Source: CAYPPG01 sp964412555
GTDB taxonomy: Bacteria > Hinthialibacterota > Hinthialibacteria > Hinthialibacterales > Hinthialibacteraceae
Assembly: GCA_964412555.1 (NCBI GenBank)
Contig: CAYPPG010000081.1
Location: 1 to 30,208, forward strand
DNA length: 30,208 nucleotides
Direction: 5' to 3'
The notes beneath the pieces are model-generated. The model did not search any database, had not been told where the DNA came from, and saw only the letters and a program-made list of their open reading frames with translations. Position numbers and translations under genes: made by a program. Of the stretch, positions 6,993 to 14,045 are shown piece after piece. How positions within the stretch are numbered: the stretch's first letter is position 1; the number at the start of each line of letters is the position of its first letter.

Positions 6993-7970
6993 TCAAACAT
7001 CGCTTACACATTTATCGAAAAATTCCGTATAAAGTTCTTTTTTATCACCGCTACGCGCGGCAATGGCGGAGCGTGGATGTTGGTTCAATTGACCGGTGAT
7101 AATAAATTGCGGCAATGCTCCCCATTCGATGGACTCGTCCATTTTCACAAAATATTTTTCCAACAATTGCCAAACCGGCCGAATCCGGAATTTGGGATTC
7201 CGAAGAAATCCCAACAATAATTCCATCGGGCAGTTCCCAGCGCCGCGTCCCATACCCGCCATCGTCGCATCGATTCGGTTGGTACCGTGAATGATGGCCT
7301 CGATCGTGTTTGAAAAGGCAAGTTGCTGATTGTTGTGCGCGTGAATACCCACCTCTTTCCCTGTCCCTTCAAGTGCCTTTTTGTACTTGAGGACCAGGTT
7401 TCTGATTTGCTCGGAATACAGCGCGCCGAAACTATCGACGATGACAACGGTTGAAACCGGAGTTTTCACGACTTCTTCCAATGCCTGATCGATTTCGGCA
7501 TCTTGCGCTGTCGAGATGGCCATGATGTTGCATGTAACTTCGTATCCTTTCGCAGAGGCGTCTTTCACCATCTCTATCGCTTCCGGTATTTGATGCACAT
7601 AACAGGCGACACGAATCATGTCGAGCGGGCTGTTCTCTTTCGGTAAAATGTCCGTCTTCCAATCGCTCTTCCCACCGGCGTCGGCCATGGCGGACAATTT
7701 CATCGGGGTTTCATTATCGCCGACGATCCGCCGGATATCCTCTTCATCACAATGCCGCCAGGGGCCGAACTTATCCTTGGGGAATACCCGCTTCGAATTT
7801 TTGTAACCGATCTCCATATAATCGATTCCCGAGTCGAGACACGTTTTGTAAACGGCTCGCACAAAGTCGTCATCGAACTTCGAGTCATTGATCAATCCGC
7901 CGTCTCGGATTGTACAGTCCAACACTTTGATTTCCGGTCTGAAAGTGATCCAGGGTGCTTGTTCAGTCAT
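6993..7970 (-). CDS. HMGL-like DRE-TIM aldolase (4-hydroxy-2-oxovalerate aldolase-type)
   Basis: A 325-residue TIM-barrel metalloenzyme of the DRE-TIM lyase superfamily, which includes HMG-CoA lyase, 4-hydroxy-2-oxovalerate aldolase and isopropylmalate synthase. The signature LDCTIRDGG has catalytic Arg22 and metal-ligand Asp23. The metal-binding GIHAHNNQQLA (HxH near residues 208-210) and the AGMGRGAGNCP loop near residue 244 are all present. These features favour a retro-aldol lyase yielding pyruvate or an acetyl unit. No CoA-specific domain is visible and no aldehyde dehydrogenase partner lies nearby. Two ATGs are possible: 7982 lies one base from GGAGG (7984-7988), which is too close, so 7970 is preferred despite a 13-base gap. 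It is the first gene of the putative acid-catabolism operon and diverges from the DUF1080 gene. Confidence 0.82.
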   Translation of the reverse strand: MTEQAPWITFRPEIKVLDCTIRDGGLINDSKFDDDFVRAVYKTCLDSGIDYMEIGYKNSKRVFPKDKFGPWRHCDEEDIRRIVGDNETPMKLSAMADAGGKSDWKTDILPKENSPLDMIRVACYVHQIPEAIEMVKDASAKGYEVTCNIMAISTAQDAEIDQALEEVVKTPVSTVVIVDSFGALYSEQIRNLVLKYKKALEGTGKEVGIHAHNNQQLAFSNTIEAIIHGTNRIDATMAGMGRGAGNCPMELLLGFLRNPKFRIRPVWQLLEKYFVKMDESIEWGALPQFIITGQLNQHPRSAIAARSGDKKELYTEFFDKCVSDV

Positions 7971-8022
7971 GATTCTACTCATTCCTCCATCAATCGAATT
8001 TGTGTATTGTAGACCGAAATTA

Positions 8023-8041
8023 GTTGAGCGTATATCTCAAC
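8023..8041. promoter_or_regulatory. inverted repeat in the divergent aldolase/DUF1080 promoter region
   Basis: GTTGAG (8023-8028) and CTCAAC (8036-8041) form a perfect dyad around CGTATAT. It lies in the 162 bases between two divergent starts (7970 and 8133), about 50 bases from one and 90 from the other. This is the position expected for an operator controlling both units. No regulator gene is in the window. Confidence 0.35.
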
Positions 8042-8132
8042 ATAATTGATTCCACGAATTTGTTTCCAGGTATGGAAATTGATGAAAAGATGTTGTATCG
8101 TGAAGACAAAAATAGGGAAGAAAGGAAATTCA

Positions 8133-9275
8133 ATGAAAGCAAAATTTGTAGGTCTTCTTATTATTGGATTGGTAAGCGCACCTGTAACCGGATATTGTTC
8201 CGGATGGGAATTTCTTTTTAACGGAGAGAACCTGGACGGTTTTGAAACCATCGGCGATCCCGAATGGTCAGTAGACGATGGAGTCATTACTGTCAAAGGG
8301 ACCGGCAGCGAGATGGGTTGGTTGGTGACGGAAAAAGAATATTCCGATTTCATCCTGCGCCTCCGGTTCAAATGGCACGGTGGGAACAGCGGTATTCAAG
8401 TCCGCAGCCATATCGACAATGGAAAAATGATCGGCTATCAGGCCAATCTGGACTGGTCGCGGGAATTCGCCACCGGTTCGCTGCTCGAAGAGAACGGACG
8501 CGGTATGCTGCAAGCCTGCAAAATTCCGGCCGATGAACTCGGGGAAAAAGGCGGATGGAACGAGTATGAAATCTCTTGCATCGGTGATCATACAGTCGTG
8601 ACCGTTAACGGCGAAAAAGTCGTTGATTTGAAAGATCCGGAAGGAGCTGAAAAAGGGATTATCGCTCTTCAGATGTCCCCCGGTGAAAATGCCGCCCTTG
8701 AATGGAGCGATATCCGCATCCTGGAAATCCCAGGCCAACAGGATTGGACCTCGCTCTTCAACGGCAAAGACATGAAACAATGGTGGGAACTCGGGGATGC
8801 GATGTGGAAAGTCGGCGATGGCTTCATTTTGGGAGAATCCGAAAACGGCGGATTCGGCTGGCTGGTATCCAAGAACGAGTACAAGGATTTTCACTTCTCC
8901 ACCCGATTTAAAATGTCCAGCGGAAATTCCGGCATCCAGTTTCGCAGCTGGCCGGTCCAAAACATGATCCACGGCTTCCAGGCAGATATCGCCTTCGGCA
9001 GCGATTGGATCAACGGCCACCTCTATGATCAAAGCGAGGAAGGCGTACTCGTCAGACCAAAGCAGGACTTCAGTAAGGTCATCGACTGGCAAGGCTGGAA
9101 CACTTACGAAATCACCGCCATCGGTCCGAAAGTGGAACTCTTCATCAACGGTATCAAATCCATCGAACACAACGATCCCGAGCGGGATCTCAAAGGTGTA
9201 TTCGCTTTTCAAATCCACGCAGGACCTGAGATGGAAACGTACTGGAAGGACATTCGCGTGATAGATTTGAAGTAA
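8133..9275 (+). CDS. secreted protein with two DUF1080 (3-keto-glycoside hydrolase-type) domains
   Basis: A 380-residue exported protein. A signal peptide (MKAKFVGLLIIGLVSAPVTG) is followed by two tandem DUF1080 domains of about 180 residues each. The first starts at WEFLFNGENLDGFE and the second at DWTSLFNGKDMKQW. Each has the family's marker strands: 'YSDFILRLRFKWHGGNSGIQVRS' and 'YKDFHFSTRFKMSSGNSGIQFRS', then a GWNEYEI or GWNTYEI step and a final LQMSPG or FQIHAG strand. DUF1080 folds as a LamG-like jelly roll, and members hydrolyse 3-keto-glycosides. The start is the ATG at 8133 with AGGA upstream; an in-frame extension of 29 codons would bury the signal peptide. It is divergent from the aldolase operon and converges with the giant surface-protein gene 81 bases downstream. 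A duplicated domain in one chain is less common than the single form. Confidence 0.88.
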   Translation: MKAKFVGLLIIGLVSAPVTGYCSGWEFLFNGENLDGFETIGDPEWSVDDGVITVKGTGSEMGWLVTEKEYSDFILRLRFKWHGGNSGIQVRSHIDNGKMIGYQANLDWSREFATGSLLEENGRGMLQACKIPADELGEKGGWNEYEISCIGDHTVVTVNGEKVVDLKDPEGAEKGIIALQMSPGENAALEWSDIRILEIPGQQDWTSLFNGKDMKQWWELGDAMWKVGDGFILGESENGGFGWLVSKNEYKDFHFSTRFKMSSGNSGIQFRSWPVQNMIHGFQADIAFGSDWINGHLYDQSEEGVLVRPKQDFSKVIDWQGWNTYEITAIGPKVELFINGIKSIEHNDPERDLKGVFAFQIHAGPEMETYWKDIRVIDLK

Positions 9276-9356
9276 ATTCAGGAAACCGAAGATATTTCAA
9301 TCAAAGTTGCCCTTCCGAATATTTCCCACATTGCTAACCAGCGCGAAGTGAGACAA

Positions 9357-12300
9357 TTATTGGGCGGTCATGCGAACCAGCCCGGCATTGTGGTAATAGC
9401 CGTAAAAGCGTGGAAATCCGCTTTTTGTAAATACATAGACGCGGAAACGATACGATTCTCCGATTTGCGGCCCTTGCTCCTTGAATGCATCGGACAAGAA
9501 GGGATTTTCAGCGTTCCAGACGAAGAAGTTGGATTCGTCGGTCGTCCTTCCCAGATATACGGGGGTTGGATTATTCCCTTCATAGACATAGATGTGAGCG
9601 TTTTTGATATCATTGATATTGACTTCGTTCGGATCGGGATTCCATCGAATCACAAGTTCTGTATCGTTCGCGGGATCGGAATCGACTCCATTGCTCAAGT
9701 CGGCCAAAGACAAAAGATTGTCCGTGACCGTGACGATCGGCAGCATGTTCACCGCCGCGGTTCCTTGACCGGGGAAAGGCCCGATGTTGATGGGTAAGCC
9801 GTTTTCTCCCGTTTCGTTCAGAAGAGCATAAATACGGAAACGATAGGAATGCCCATATTGAGGTCCGGACTTGAATCCTGGTGCAACTCCATTTCCTAAG
9901 GCTTTCCATTCAAACGATGTCGCCCGTGGATCATTTGTTTGTCCGAGATAGGCAAAGTTGTTGTCATTGTCTTTCAACCAAATATGGATGTCGATCATAT
10001 TCTCAAAATCGATGGTAGTGCCGTTAAATTCCCATTGAATACCGATGGCTCGATTGTTCAGCGAATCGTGATCCTGTCCTCCGCTCAAATCTTCGCCTGT
10101 ACTCGCATTATCCGTCACCAAAACGACCGGTGTGGGGACCGGGGTTGGGGATGGAGTGGGAGTAGGCCCTTGCGGTGTAGATGTGGGTTCGGGGGTTGGA
10201 GTACTCGTCGGTTCCGGTTCCGGAGTATTTGTCGCTGCCGGTTCCGGTGTATTGGTCTCTACCGGTGGCAGGGTGTTCGTGGGTTCTACTGGGATCGGTT
10301 GGGTTGTTGGAGTATTCGTCGGTTCCGGAGTGTCCGTCGGTTCGAGTGTTGGAGTACTCGTCGGTTCTGGCGTGATGGTGTTGGTCGGCTCCGGTGTCGA
10401 GGTACTTGTCGGCAGAACCGGCGGCGTATCGCCCACTGTAACCGTTACGAGTTTATCGACTGTTGCACTTCCGTCATACGCCGTCACGATAAATGAATAT
10501 TCGCCTTCCATGGCCGTTTGGAATTTGTAATCGATAAAAGTAAAAATAGGTGGAATTCGGGATTCGCCCTGAAACGTGAGAGGCACACCTGTAGAAACCG
10601 TCAATTTGATTGTATCGCCATCCAAATCGATAATCGTGAAACTGAATTTCTGAATCTTGCCAGGTTTCACATGAAGATTTTGTCCCGGATCGATGATCAG
10701 TTGGGGGGGAATATTATTCGGCCGGGGTGAATTGGTCGGTGTAAGGGTTGGCTCTGGCGTTTCCGTCGGGGATGGGGTATGTGTCGGTGACGCCGTTTCG
10801 GTCGGTGTAACCGTTTCAGTCGGTGAGGGTGTTGGTGTATCCGTCACTTCCGGAGTATGGGTTGCCGTCGGTGACGGAGTATGAGTTGCCGTCGGAGAGG
10901 GTGTACTGGACGGCGTATTCGACGGTGTTTGTGTTGGTGTATTCGATGGCGTATTGGTTGGTAATGGAGTCGGTGTATTCGTGGGAGAAGTTCGGATTAC
11001 TGTAATAGAAACTGTGGCCGTATTCGATTGTCTCGCCCCATCCGAAGCCACATAGGAAAACGAATCTTGACCGCTGTAACCGGAAGTAGGGGTATAGGTC
11101 ACACTGCTTCCGCTTTTGGATAGGCGGCCATGGGAGGGATTGCTGGTAATTTGGAATGAAAGTGAATCACCGTCCGTATCCCGGTTCGACAATTGTACAG
11201 TTATCGCGGTGTCTTCATTTGTACTTACAGATTTTGAATCGGCGGAGGGAGGATCGTTTATGGAATTGACAGTGATATTGATCGTCCCAGCGCTGGATGT
11301 CGCCTGGCCGTCCGTTGCCGTGTATGTAAATGAATCGGAACCATTAAAATTACTATTTGGAGAATAGGTAACATCACCAGTATTTGAGTTCAATGATGTT
11401 ATTTGTCCATTGGACGGTTGCGAGGTTATGGAATAGGAAGAGATTTTGTCTCCGTCCGGATCGCTTGCCGTGAGACTGATCGTTAGCGAATAATCCTCAT
11501 CCGTCGAAAGATTTTGGGAAGACGAAACCGGTGCGCGATTGCCGATGATCGTCACCACCGCGGTGGTTTGGCTCCCTAATTCCAAAGTTCCTGTTGGATT
11601 GCTTAACGTAAGATTGATGGTTTCAGCGTCTTCCATTTCCGAATCTTTGATAATCGGGATGGAGAAGGTTTTGCTCGACTCGCCGGTATTGAATGTCAAT
11701 GTGCCGCCCGTGGATGTATAGTCGCTGCCGGCTGTTGCCGTTCCATCGGAAGTAGTGTAATCGATGGTGGAGGTATTTTGTGCGTTTGAGGAAAGGTTGA
11801 CGGTAATGACTGCGTTTCCGACATTTTCCGCGACGGAATAGGTGGCTGCGCTGAAATTGGCTTTCGGTTGGGCCAATTGAATATCGCGGGTCTTGTCCGA
11901 AGATACTTGTGAAGCCTCATCGGTCAGCCGGAAGCGCACTGTCCGCGTTTGCTGCACTGGTGTATCGGATACATTTTCGTACGTCACCCGCCGAATCAGC
12001 GCCTGTACCGCTAGACGTGTCGCGTGTGTCGTATTCAACGTAATAATGAGCTGCGTTGTGCCAACCCCGCCGCCAAAAATACCAAAGGCATTGCCTTCAT
12101 AAGAAACCGTCGAGCCGGAAACGTTGATTTGTTCCGATCCATCTCCTTGCGGACTGATGCCCAGCCGGTCATTCGATGTTCCCCCCGATGTATATCGTAT
12201 ATCCAGATTCCCGCCGTTATAATTTGCGCTGTCCGGGTCCGTTACCGTGGCGTTTTCACTCACGAGCACAGGGCCGCTGCCAGGAGTATAGACAATTGGA

Positions 12301-13766
12301 TCGGTCTCGACGAGATCGATGACGGGGACTGCATTCGCCGTGGTGAAACTCCAATCCGTTGTTGTGGAAATTCCTGCATAACTATTGCCGCCTTCGTCAT
12401 CGAAACAAGTAGCGTCAATCTGCACATACATTTCCGTATTGCCGGGCAAATCGTTGTCGGGATTGATCGTAATCGTCGTCGAACCACCACCGGACACCTG
12501 CCCGCCGGTTACGTCGATTGTAGCAATTGTCGAATTGTCCGACGTTTTCTTGATCACGATATTACCGGTATCCACAACCACGTTTTCGGAAAACGTGATG
12601 GATAGATTTGCAGTGGTGGGGATATCTGTAGCATTATCCAGGGGGGATAAGCTGCTCATCGTGGGAACATTTGCATCGATTCCATCGTTGGCTTGCGAAA
12701 TAGCGGTGTTGTACGTATTGCTTTGGTTTCCTGCGGAATCCGTTATTCGTATACTTACTGTAATATCCGATCCTGCTGCGGTATCCGATTCTCCATTCGA
12801 GATGCTGAATTGGGCCGTGTATGTTGTATTATTCGTTCTACTGAAACTACTCAACGTGCGCCCTGCAACGGTTCCCGACAAGCCACCTGAACCGCCCGTG
12901 TAATCATCCGTGTCACTTGGAACCGTGATCGTGACCGTTACGGTATCCCCCACTTTCATTTGCGTATTCGGAATCGAAACATTCGATATCGTCGGTGTAT
13001 TCGCGTCGAGACGATCACTGCCCTGCGATATCGCCGTCGTATAAGCGCTGGCGGCTGCATTTCCCGCCGAATCGGTTATCGTTACATTGACAGGAATATC
13101 CGTTCCCGCCGCTACATCCGTTCCGCCATTGGCCACCGAAAATTGCGCTGTATATGTCGTATTATTCGTTCTACTCAATCCACTCACAGAAAAAACGCCG
13201 ACTGTTCCTGATATCCCCCCGCTTCCGCTCGTATAATCATCTATGTCACTCGGCACGGTGATCGTTACTGTTACAGTATCTCCAACTTTCATGGCCGCAT
13301 CGGGGATAGTCACATTCGAAATCACCGGCTTATTCGCGTCTATAGGATCGTTCGATTGCGATATGGCCGTCGTATAGGCAGTGCTTTGGTTTCCGGACGA
13401 ATCGGTGATCTGTACGCTAACCGGAATATCCGTTCCCGCTTCAACATCCGTTCCACCATTCGATATGGTAAATTGGGCGGAGTAGGTTGTATTATTTGTT
13501 TTACTTAATGTCCCTACCGTAAAACCGCCGATCGTTCCTGAAATTCCCCCGCTACCGCTTGTGTAATCATCCGTATCACTCGGCACTGTGATCGTGACCG
13601 TCACTGTGTCCCCAACATTCATGGCCGCATCAGGAATCGAGACTGATGAAATCGAGGGGGTATTCGCATCGATGCGGTCACTGTCTTGCGTAATCGCTGA
13701 TGTATAAGCGGTGCTTTGATTCCCCGCCGCATCAGTGATGGTTACATTCACCGGAATGCTATCCAA
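9357..13766 (-). CDS. giant tandem-domain surface protein, 5'-truncated
   Basis: A 1,469-codon frame with no proper start: its first possible codon (TTG 13766) lies inside a repeat, and there is no signal peptide. In order it holds a partial and then three full Ig-like repeats of about 110 residues (to residue 362), with the PDAAMKVGDTVTVTITVPSD core. Next are an SbsA-type Ig domain (Big_5; about 365-478) and a cadherin-like segment (480-630). A Calx-beta domain follows (632-738; SAATYSVAENVGNAVITV). Then come two cadherin-like 'NxAP...DPDGD...F.Y.a.DG' repeats (742-925), a Thr/Pro-rich linker, a PKD-like domain (about 1016-1110) and a second Thr/Pro linker. Two homologous C-terminal modules of about 110 residues finish the chain (from about 1214 and 1345; both end SYRFR-[IV]-Y). 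A secreted adhesin or matrix protein is likely. The missing start is discussed with the neighbouring prepilin fragment. Confidence 0.8.
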   Translation of the reverse strand: MDSIPVNVTITDAAGNQSTAYTSAITQDSDRIDANTPSISSVSIPDAAMNVGDTVTVTITVPSDTDDYTSGSGGISGTIGGFTVGTLSKTNNTTYSAQFTISNGGTDVEAGTDIPVSVQITDSSGNQSTAYTTAISQSNDPIDANKPVISNVTIPDAAMKVGDTVTVTITVPSDIDDYTSGSGGISGTVGVFSVSGLSRTNNTTYTAQFSVANGGTDVAAGTDIPVNVTITDSAGNAAASAYTTAISQGSDRLDANTPTISNVSIPNTQMKVGDTVTVTITVPSDTDDYTGGSGGLSGTVAGRTLSSFSRTNNTTYTAQFSISNGESDTAAGSDITVSIRITDSAGNQSNTYNTAISQANDGIDANVPTMSSLSPLDNATDIPTTANLSITFSENVVVDTGNIVIKKTSDNSTIATIDVTGGQVSGGGSTTITINPDNDLPGNTEMYVQIDATCFDDEGGNSYAGISTTTDWSFTTANAVPVIDLVETDPIVYTPGSGPVLVSENATVTDPDSANYNGGNLDIRYTSGGTSNDRLGISPQGDGSEQINVSGSTVSYEGNAFGIFGGGVGTTQLIITLNTTHATRLAVQALIRRVTYENVSDTPVQQTRTVRFRLTDEASQVSSDKTRDIQLAQPKANFSAATYSVAENVGNAVITVNLSSNAQNTSTIDYTTSDGTATAGSDYTSTGGTLTFNTGESSKTFSIPIIKDSEMEDAETINLTLSNPTGTLELGSQTTAVVTIIGNRAPVSSSQNLSTDEDYSLTISLTASDPDGDKISSYSITSQPSNGQITSLNSNTGDVTYSPNSNFNGSDSFTYTATDGQATSSAGTINITVNSINDPPSADSKSVSTNEDTAITVQLSNRDTDGDSLSFQITSNPSHGRLSKSGSSVTYTPTSGYSGQDSFSYVASDGARQSNTATVSITVIRTSPTNTPTPLPTNTPSNTPTQTPSNTPSSTPSPTATHTPSPTATHTPEVTDTPTPSPTETVTPTETASPTHTPSPTETPEPTLTPTNSPRPNNIPPQLIIDPGQNLHVKPGKIQKFSFTIIDLDGDTIKLTVSTGVPLTFQGESRIPPIFTFIDYKFQTAMEGEYSFIVTAYDGSATVDKLVTVTVGDTPPVLPTSTSTPEPTNTITPEPTSTPTLEPTDTPEPTNTPTTQPIPVEPTNTLPPVETNTPEPAATNTPEPEPTSTPTPEPTSTPQGPTPTPSPTPVPTPVVLVTDNASTGEDLSGGQDHDSLNNRAIGIQWEFNGTTIDFENMIDIHIWLKDNDNNFAYLGQTNDPRATSFEWKALGNGVAPGFKSGPQYGHSYRFRIYALLNETGENGLPINIGPFPGQGTAAVNMLPIVTVTDNLLSLADLSNGVDSDPANDTELVIRWNPDPNEVNINDIKNAHIYVYEGNNPTPVYLGRTTDESNFFVWNAENPFLSDAFKEQGPQIGESYRFRVYVFTKSGFPRFYGYYHNAGLVRMTAQ
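10126..10422 (-). repeat. second Thr/Pro/Glu-rich linker (PTxTPEPT repeats)
   Basis: About 100 codons made almost only of Thr, Pro, Glu and Ser in TPEPTNTP-like units. On the plus strand this shows as degenerate GTTGG/GGTTC low-complexity DNA. Such linkers are extended, often glycosylated stalks in exported proteins, and the DNA is prone to slippage and assembly collapse. Confidence 0.85.
10727..10993 (-). repeat. first Thr/Pro/Ser-rich linker (TPSPTxTP repeats)
   Basis: About 88 codons of NTPTPLPT, NTPSNTPT and TPSPTATH-type units between the cadherin-like repeats and the PKD-like domain. It has the same stalk character as the other linker but is richer in Ser and less acidic, so the two arose or diverged separately. 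Confidence 0.85.
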
Positions 13767-13975
13767 AGCGGCGTAATCCGTCCCAACCCCTTCCGACGAT
13801 ATTGCTCCAAAGCTGTCGCCTGGGCGTCGATATCGGCATATACCCGTGCGATCTTTGCCCGTGTCTGCGCGTTTAGAAAATACGGGACAGCGATGGCCGC
13901 CAGGATTCCGATGATGGCTACTACGATCAACAATTCAATGAGGGTGAACCCCCGAGAGTGATTGCATCTATCCAT
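13748..13975 (-). pseudogene. truncated type II secretion/type IV prepilin N-terminus
   Basis: Seventy-five codons with a strong ribosome-binding site (GGGAGG, 13985-13990, 9 bases before ATG 13975). The protein starts with a short basic leader and the canonical class III prepilin cleavage site RGFTLIELL, with Glu5 of the mature pilin. The hydrophobic helix VVAIIGILAAIAVPYFLNAQ and the start of the pseudopilin domain (AKIARVYADIDAQATALEQYR) follow. Normal GspG/prepilin proteins continue for 60 or more residues. Here homology ends at ALEQYR, and 16 unrelated codons lead to a stop at 13748. From about 13798 the DNA in another frame encodes the surface-protein repeat. The stop lies 19 bases inside that frame. 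This is a chimeric junction, real or assembled. Confidence 0.8.
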
Positions 13976-14004
13976 TGATCATTACCTCCCTTGATATCAC
14001 GTAA

Positions 14005-14023
14005 CGCCGCCGTCTCGGCGGCG
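14005..14023 (-). terminator. GC-rich hairpin between the DUF4838 gene and the prepilin fragment
   Basis: CGCCGCC (14005-14011) pairs perfectly with GGCGGCG (14017-14023) around a five-base loop, 22 bases after the DUF4838 stop. No U-run follows (TTACG), so it may be an attenuator or Rho-assisted end rather than a full intrinsic terminator. Confidence 0.45.
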
Positions 14024-14045
14024 ATACAGTTTCATCCTACTGATA

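Noticed and set aside
8268..9218. 316-codon minus-strand frame opposite the DUF1080 gene
   Set aside because: Complementary shadow of a strongly coding, recognised two-domain protein; its composition has no family resemblance.
10126..10993. Plus-strand Val/Gly-rich frames opposite the Thr/Pro linkers
   Set aside because: GTTGG-rich low-complexity DNA gives Val-Gly repeats on the complementary strand; the minus strand has the continuous long frame.
13748..13975. A deliberate prepilin-adhesin fusion protein
   Set aside because: The two coding segments are in different frames and the prepilin frame stops at 13748, so no fused protein can be made without recoding.
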